A stretch of 64,000 nt of DNA from UBA6663 sp044226485 (GTDB lineage: Bacteria; Chloroflexota; Anaerolineae; Anaerolineales; UBA6663). Positions 59,235 to 64,000 of the stretch are shown here, piece after piece (position 1 is the stretch's first letter; every line of letters begins with the position of its first letter). The stretch spans positions 372,001 through 436,000 of the forward strand of contig JBGAGY010000002.1 in NCBI GenBank assembly GCA_044226485.1, written 5' to 3'. Made by a program: the position numbers and the translations under genes. The notes beneath the pieces were generated by a model. It was not told the origin of the DNA. It did no database searches and saw only the letters and a list, made by a program, of their open reading frames with translations.

Positions 59235-59696
59235 ATGACGGTCCCGATCCAATCCCGTTATCCCGATGCGTACAACCAGTGCTACGGCTGCGGCTCGCTC
59301 AACCCGGCGGGCCTGCACATCGAAAGCGTCTGGGAAGGGGACGTCTGCTTCTGCCGCTTCACGCCCGGGCCGCAGCACATGGCGGTGCCGGGTTTTGTCT
59401 ATGGTGGGCTGCTGGCGTCATTGATCGATTGCCACTCGATCGCGACGGCATCGACGGCCGGTGGTGGCGCATACGACGGACCGGTGGAACGCTTCGTGAC
59501 GGCCTCCCTCAAGGTCGACTACCTGCGCCCGACACCGCTCGGCCCGGAACTGACTCTGCGGGCGACGATCGCGGCGCTCGGTCCGCGAAAGGTGCAGGTC
59601 CTGAGCGAACTCCTGGCTGAGGAGACCGTCCGGGTGCGCGGCGACGTGCTGGCGGTGCGGATGCCCGACACGATGGCCGGAGCGGTGACCCCGTGA
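59235..59696 (+). CDS. Hotdog-fold thioesterase (PaaI/4HBT family)
   Basis: A 153-residue hotdog protein. CYGCGSLNPAGLHIES and PGFVYGGLLASLIDCHSIAT are the typical opening and catalytic-helix segments, then LKVDYLRPTPLGPELTLRAT. It should hydrolyse an acyl-CoA. Its stop overlaps the GTG start of the B12-binding subunit gene, so it belongs to the mutase operon and may release free acid from branched or straight butyryl-CoA. ATG 59235 has GAGGTG upstream. Confidence 0.87.
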   Translation: MTVPIQSRYPDAYNQCYGCGSLNPAGLHIESVWEGDVCFCRFTPGPQHMAVPGFVYGGLLASLIDCHSIATASTAGGGAYDGPVERFVTASLKVDYLRPTPLGPELTLRATIAALGPRKVQVLSELLAEETVRVRGDVLAVRMPDTMAGAVTP

Positions 59697-60100
59697 CGTC
59701 ATCGCCGATCCGCGTGCTGTTGGCCAAGGTTGGCCTCGACGGTCACGACCGCGGCGTCAAGGTCGTCGCGCGCATCTTGAGGGACGCTGGCATGGAGGTC
59801 GTCTACACCGGGCTGCATCGCACACCGCTCGAGGTGGTCGAGGCCGCGTTGCAGGAGGACGTCGACCTGCTCGGAGTCAGTCTGCTGAGCGGCGCGCACA
59901 TGACGATCGTGCCGAAGTTGCTCGGCCTGCTCCGTGAGCGCGGCGCCGACGACATCGTCGTCGTGGTCGGCGGCGTGATCCCGGACAACGACGCACAGGC
60001 GTTGCGAGACATGGGCGTCGCCGCGGTCTTTCTGCAGGACACGCCGCCCGACGCGATCGTGGCCGCCGTCGAGACGGCCGTCGCGGCCCGCCGGGCCTGA
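59693..60100 (+). CDS. icmB: Coenzyme B12-binding small subunit of isobutyryl-CoA-type mutase
   Basis: A 135-residue stand-alone cobalamin-binding domain. The cobalt-ligating motif is KVGLDGHDRGVK with His18. GVSLLSGAHMTIVPKLL and VVVGGVIPDNDAQAL follow. The separate small subunit of about 136 residues is the pattern of isobutyryl-CoA and 2-hydroxyisobutyryl-CoA mutases; methylmalonyl-CoA mutases usually carry the domain fused. The GTG start overlaps the previous stop. The large subunit follows 36 bases later. Confidence 0.88.
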   Translation: MTSSPIRVLLAKVGLDGHDRGVKVVARILRDAGMEVVYTGLHRTPLEVVEAALQEDVDLLGVSLLSGAHMTIVPKLLGLLRERGADDIVVVVGGVIPDNDAQALRDMGVAAVFLQDTPPDAIVAAVETAVAARRA

Positions 60101-60136
60101 TAGGCATCAGTGGCCTGGCCTTCACCTGGAGGGTTC

Positions 60137-61813
60137 ATGAACGAGTCGCCTTCGATCAGCGCAGAGCCGCGCGCCGCCGAATGGGGCCGACAACTCAAGC
60201 TCTGGGAGGATGACGAACTCACGGCGACTCTCGCTCGCAACCCCGAGCGTCGCGTCTTCGCGACTGAGTCGGGCATCCCGCTCAAGCGCGTCTACACGCC
60301 ACTCGACGCGCCGTCGCCAAGCGAACTCGAGTTGCCCGGGCGCTATCCGTTCACGCGCGGGCCGTACGCCACCATGCACCGCGGCCGGTTGTGGACCATG
60401 CGCATGTTCGCGGGTTTCGGCACCGCCGAAGATACCAACAAGCGTTTCAAGACCCTCGTCGCGCACGGCCAGACCGGGTTGAGCACGGCGTTCGACATGC
60501 CGACGCTCATGGGCTACGACTCGGATCATCCGATGGCCGAGGGCGAGGTCGGCGTCGAAGGCGTGGCCATCGACACGCTGGCCGATATGGAGGTGCTCTT
60601 CGACGGCCTCGACCTCGAGCGCTTGAGCGTGTCGATGACGATCAACCCCACGGCTCCGATCGTCTACGCCATGTACGTCGCGCTCTGCAAGAAGCGCGGC
60701 TATGACCTCAACAGAGTCAGCGGCACCATCCAGGCCGACATCCTCAAGGAGTATCAGGCCCAGAAGGAATGGATCTATCCGATACGCCCGAGCGTGCGCT
60801 TGGTGCGCGACACCCTCATGTGGTCGACGCGTGAGACACCGCGTTTCAACCCGATCAGCCTGAGCGGCTATCACATCAGTGAAGCCGGCGCGAACGCCGT
60901 GCAGGAGGCCGCCTTCGTGCTGGCCAACACGCTGACCTACATCGACGAGGTCGTGCGCGCGGGCATGCCTGTCGATGACTTCGCGCCGCGGCTGTCGTTC
61001 TTCTTTACCGCGCAGGCGGATTTCTTCGAGGAAATCGCCAAGTATCGGGCCGTCCGTCGTCTGTACGCCCGGTTGCTGCGCGAGCGCTTTGGCGCGCGCC
61101 ACCCCGAGTCGATGCGCCTGCGCTTTCACGCTCAGACTGCCGCGATCACGCTGACGCGCGCCCAGCCGTATCTCAACCTGGTGCGCACCGGCTATCAGGC
61201 GCTCGCCGCGGTGCTGGGCGGCGCTCAGAGCCTGCACACCAACAGCTTCGACGAGTCGTACGGGATCCCGACCGAGGAGGCCGCGCGGCTCGCGCTGCGC
61301 ACGCAACAGATCCTGGCCGAGGAGACCAACGTCGACGCGGTGGCGGACCCGCTCGGCGGGTCGTACTACGTCGAGTGGCTCACCGACGAGGTCGAGCGCC
61401 GCATCAGGGCGTTGCTCGATGAGATCGACGCGCGCGGCGGCATGATCGCGGCGACCGAGAGCGGCTGGGTACAAAGCCAGATCGCTGACACGGCCTATGT
61501 GGTCATGCAGCGCAAGGCGCGCGGCGAGAAGATCAGCGTCGGCGTCAACAAGTACGTCGAAGAGGGCCCGGGCCCCACGTTTGGCGTGCACGCGCCCGAT
61601 CCGGCGGTGGCGACGCGCCAGCTCGAGCGGCTCGCGGCCGTCAAAGCCGGGCGCGATGCGGTGCGGGTGCAGAGCCTGCTCGCCCAACTGCGCGACGCTG
61701 CCATGACCGACAACAATCTCCTGCCCCTCACGCTCGAGCTCGTGTCAGCCTACGCCACGCTCGGCGAGATCGTCTCGACGCTCAAATCGGTCTGGGGCGA
61801 ATACCGCGAGTAA
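60137..61813 (+). CDS. icmA: Isobutyryl-CoA mutase-type large subunit (methylmalonyl-CoA mutase family)
   Basis: A 558-residue TIM-barrel substrate subunit without a B12 domain. Motifs: RGPYATMHRGRLWTMRMFAG (residues 74-93), AFDMPTLMGYDSD, SGTIQADILKEYQAQKEWIY and ISLSGYHISEAGANAVQEA. Positions equivalent to Tyr89 and Arg207 of methylmalonyl-CoA mutase are Phe91 and Gln209, the pair seen in isobutyryl-CoA mutase (Phe80, Gln198). The 118-residue spacing is identical in all three. It should interconvert isobutyryl-CoA and n-butyryl-CoA. GGAGG precedes ATG 60137. Confidence 0.9.
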   Translation: MNESPSISAEPRAAEWGRQLKLWEDDELTATLARNPERRVFATESGIPLKRVYTPLDAPSPSELELPGRYPFTRGPYATMHRGRLWTMRMFAGFGTAEDTNKRFKTLVAHGQTGLSTAFDMPTLMGYDSDHPMAEGEVGVEGVAIDTLADMEVLFDGLDLERLSVSMTINPTAPIVYAMYVALCKKRGYDLNRVSGTIQADILKEYQAQKEWIYPIRPSVRLVRDTLMWSTRETPRFNPISLSGYHISEAGANAVQEAAFVLANTLTYIDEVVRAGMPVDDFAPRLSFFFTAQADFFEEIAKYRAVRRLYARLLRERFGARHPESMRLRFHAQTAAITLTRAQPYLNLVRTGYQALAAVLGGAQSLHTNSFDESYGIPTEEAARLALRTQQILAEETNVDAVADPLGGSYYVEWLTDEVERRIRALLDEIDARGGMIAATESGWVQSQIADTAYVVMQRKARGEKISVGVNKYVEEGPGPTFGVHAPDPAVATRQLERLAAVKAGRDAVRVQSLLAQLRDAAMTDNNLLPLTLELVSAYATLGEIVSTLKSVWGEYRE

Positions 61814-61831
61814 CGGTCGACTCCACCAAAC

Positions 61832-61867
61832 AAAACGCGGCAGGGCCATACAGCCCTGCCGCGTTTT
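61832..61867. terminator. Bidirectional terminator between icmA and the RNase J gene
   Basis: A perfect 15-bp stem AAAACGCGGCAGGGC/GCCCTGCCGCGTTTT has a six-base loop. T-runs are present on both strands. Confidence 0.93.
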
Positions 61868-61887
61868 TGTTTCGATGACCGGCGCGT

Positions 61888-64000
61888 TCAGCGACGCTTT
61901 GGCGTGTTCCGACGCGCGGGCCGATTGCTCGTCTGACCCTTCGGCCCTTTCTTGGACCGGGGCTGTTGGTTGACTTGCGGGCTCTTTGCGCCAACCGGGT
62001 TCTCGGCCGAACTATGGGCGGTCTGGTTGCGGCGGTTCGTGTTCGATCGTTTGGCGTTTGACCCGCCCTGGTTGGCCCGTGGGCCATGGCCGGCTTTGCT
62101 GGCGTTGGGCTGGCCGCTCGCCTGGTTGGGATTGGCCCGGTTGTTCGCGCCCTGGCTCGCGTTTCGATTGGGACTGCTGGGGCTGCTATTGGGGCGGCTA
62201 TTGGAGCGGTTATTGGTGCCGCTCTGTGAGCTGCTGCTCGGGCTGTTGGCGGGACGACGGTTGGAGCCCGTATTGGAGCTGCTGTTGGGACGGCCCTTGT
62301 GGCCGCCTGTCTGCCCGCGTTGACTCGTCCGCTCGCCCTGGTCCCAGCGAGGCTGTGCGTCGTTCAGGCCGGTGCGATGCGCCTCGACGACGCTGCGGCC
62401 GCCGACCTGAAAGAGGCTCGGCAGCACCACGGGCCGCGACTGGGTCTCGCGGTAGAAGAAGTTTTGCAGAGTCGTCTCGACGGCTTCCCGGCGGATGGCT
62501 TCGCCGCGGCCGTGCTGACGCTTGAGTTCGTTGCGCGCGGCAGCGAGCAGATCGCTGGCGCCCGCCGCCGGCAGGAAGCCACGGCTGATGAGCTCGGGCT
62601 CGCCGGCCAGGAGATCGCGGCTGTCGACCGGGATCATGGCGACGATGAAGCCGTCTTGCGAGAGCCGCTGTCGATCGCGCATCTCGGGCTCGCCGACCAC
62701 GCCGATCAAGCGGCCGTCGACCAGCACATCGTTGGCCGGCACCGGCGACTCGCGCCAGGCACGCTTGCCGTCGGTGGCCAGCACGGCGCCGTTCTCGAGA
62801 ATGAAGACCTGGTCGGGGCGCATGCCGTTGGCCTCTGCCAGTCGGGCGTGGAGGTGCAGGTGGCGGATCTCGCCGTGGACCGGGATCAGGAACTTCGGTC
62901 GCGCGGCCTTGAGCATGGCCAGCAACTCGTCGCGGCTGCCGTGGCCCGAGACGTGGACGTTGGCGAGCTTGCCGTAGATCACGTTGGCGCCGCGTTCGAA
63001 GAGCCTGTCGAGCATGCGGCTGACGTCGCCCTCGTTGCCCGGGATCGTGCCGCCCGAGACGATGATCGTGTCGCCGTGCCGCACTTGCACCTGGCGGTGC
63101 TGGCCGATGGCCATGCGGTTAAGGGCTGAGCCGGGCTCACCCTGCGAGCCGGTCGACAGGATCAGCAGGCGTTCGTCGGGGATGCGAGCGTCGGCGGGCA
63201 CGATCAGGTCGTCGGGCACCTTGATGTAGCCCTGCTGTCGCGCAAGGTCGACGTTCTGCTCGAGGCTGCGGCCGGTCAGCGCGACCTTGCGGCCGTGCTT
63301 GAGCGCCAGCGCCATGACTTCGCGCAGGCGGGCCAACAGCGAGCCGAACGTGGCGATGATGATCCGTCCGTGAGTGGCTTCGCTGAACAAACGATCGAGC
63401 TCGTCGGCGACGAGTTGCTCGGTGGGCGTCCGGCCCGGCCGATCGGCGTTGGTGCTGTCGCCGAGCAGGGCGAGCACGCCATGCGGCGTCAGCGCGCGCA
63501 GGCGCTTGAGATCAGTGGTGCGGCCGCCGGTCGGCGTCTCATCGAGCTTGTAGTCGCCGGTGTGCACGACGGCGCCAACCGGCGTGTCGATGACAAGGCC
63601 GACCGAGCCCGGGATCGAGTGCGCCACAGGGAACGGGTTGACCTTGAAGGCGCCTAGCGAGAACCGCTCGTTGTCTTGCAGGATTTGGAGACGGGCATGG
63701 CTCGACACGCCGGCCTCTTCGAGCTGGCGTTTGACCATCCCGATGGTCAGGGATGTGCCGTAGACCGTGGTCGATACCTGGCGCAGCAAGAACGACAGGC
63801 CGCCGATGTGATCGAGGTGGCCGTGCGTCAGGACGATGCCGCGCAGGCGATCACGGTGCTCGACGACGTAGTCGAACTGCGGCAGCACGAGATCGATGCC
63901 GTACATGTCGTCGTCGGGGAACTTCACCCCGCAGTCGACGATGAGCATATCGCGGCCGTATTCAAGAACTGTCATGTTCTTGCCGATTTCCCCCAGGCCG
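61888..64000 (-). CDS. rnj: Ribonuclease J with long disordered tail, 5' end outside window
   Basis: About 704 residues are visible; the N-terminus is cut by the window edge, since GLGEIGKNMTVLEYG continues upstream. The metallo-beta-lactamase part has THGHLDHIGGLSFLL and HTGDYKLDETPTGG. The beta-CASP part has ATFGSLLARLREVMALALKH, GSQGEPGSALNRMA and HVSGHGSRDELLAML, with VHGEIRHLHLHARLA. It is a 5'-3' exo- and endoribonuclease for RNA decay and processing. The last 150 residues are low-complexity Asn, Ser, Arg, Pro and Gln, with no Glu-rich part, and probably bind RNA or partners. Confidence 0.95.
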   Translation of the reverse strand, partial: GLGEIGKNMTVLEYGRDMLIVDCGVKFPDDDMYGIDLVLPQFDYVVEHRDRLRGIVLTHGHLDHIGGLSFLLRQVSTTVYGTSLTIGMVKRQLEEAGVSSHARLQILQDNERFSLGAFKVNPFPVAHSIPGSVGLVIDTPVGAVVHTGDYKLDETPTGGRTTDLKRLRALTPHGVLALLGDSTNADRPGRTPTEQLVADELDRLFSEATHGRIIIATFGSLLARLREVMALALKHGRKVALTGRSLEQNVDLARQQGYIKVPDDLIVPADARIPDERLLILSTGSQGEPGSALNRMAIGQHRQVQVRHGDTIIVSGGTIPGNEGDVSRMLDRLFERGANVIYGKLANVHVSGHGSRDELLAMLKAARPKFLIPVHGEIRHLHLHARLAEANGMRPDQVFILENGAVLATDGKRAWRESPVPANDVLVDGRLIGVVGEPEMRDRQRLSQDGFIVAMIPVDSRDLLAGEPELISRGFLPAAGASDLLAAARNELKRQHGRGEAIRREAVETTLQNFFYRETQSRPVVLPSLFQVGGRSVVEAHRTGLNDAQPRWDQGERTSQRGQTGGHKGRPNSSSNTGSNRRPANSPSSSSQSGTNNRSNSRPNSSPSSPNRNASQGANNRANPNQASGQPNASKAGHGPRANQGGSNAKRSNTNRRNQTAHSSAENPVGAKSPQVNQQPRSKKGPKGQTSNRPARRNTPKRR

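Noticed and set aside
60137..61813. Annotation as methylmalonyl-CoA mutase
   Set aside because: The two residues that bind the methylmalonyl carboxylate side are Phe and Gln, and the B12 domain is on a separate small protein.
62050..62300. CRISPR-like or tandem repeat array in the RNase J tail
   Set aside because: The repetition is codon-level Asn/Ser/Arg bias without constant repeats and spacers. The heptad arrays likewise have no spacers of CRISPR size.

Overview
The window is high-GC bacterial DNA from one continuous chromosome. There is no rRNA, tRNA, transposase, CRISPR array or prophage module. Surface proteins with a carbohydrate-binding domain plus LysM, very large multi-spanning 6-pyruvoyl-tetrahydropterin-synthase-related membrane proteins, a DUF951 protein, ClpC, RNase J, a ferredoxin-dependent 2-oxoacid oxidoreductase and frequent leaderless genes together suggest a Chloroflexota (Anaerolineae-like) organism. 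No marker gene proves this, so the assignment is an inference.

Layout. 1-3.6 kb: acetyltransferases, a deoxynucleoside kinase and a GyrI-like protein. 4-6.7 kb: a minus-strand operon for a four-subunit 2-oxoacid:ferredoxin oxidoreductase. 7-15.9 kb: small membrane, regulatory and hypothetical genes (two CPBP proteases, TMEM175-like channel, CoA-transferase, PadR regulator, HD hydrolase). 16-18.5 kb: a beta-mannosidase. 18.8-26.3 kb: regulators and membrane proteins, a candidate non-coding RNA, an HD-GYP response regulator and a glycerophosphodiesterase. 26.5-41.8 kb: purA, then a surface-glycan block (initiating sugar transferase, two GT4 glycosyltransferases, a glycosidase-like protein, two large membrane proteins, two secreted CBM-LysM proteins). 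41.8-50.6 kb: housekeeping genes including clpC and a MerR-GyrI gene cut by an in-frame TGA. 50.6-61.8 kb: branched-chain acyl-CoA metabolism. This block holds an Lrp-type regulator, a fused E1 and an E2 of an oxoacid dehydrogenase, an acyl-CoA dehydrogenase, a LiuR-like MerR regulator with a candidate operator, a hotdog thioesterase, and a B12-dependent mutase pair whose active-site residues fit isobutyryl-CoA mutase rather than methylmalonyl-CoA mutase. 61.9-64 kb: RNase J with a long disordered tail, cut by the window edge.

Two features run through the whole window. First, intergenic spaces carry two families of iterated, usually inverted, short-word repeats. One has a 7-nt period, with most words starting GAC or GAT on one strand; the other has a 9-10-nt period built on CGGAT or CGAAT. 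The heptad family also lies in frame inside genes, where it forms the E2 linker and inserts in two membrane proteins, and it supplies the last codons and stops of three others. Second, nine start codons have a TANNNT hexamer exactly six bases upstream and no Shine-Dalgarno sequence, as expected for leaderless mRNAs.
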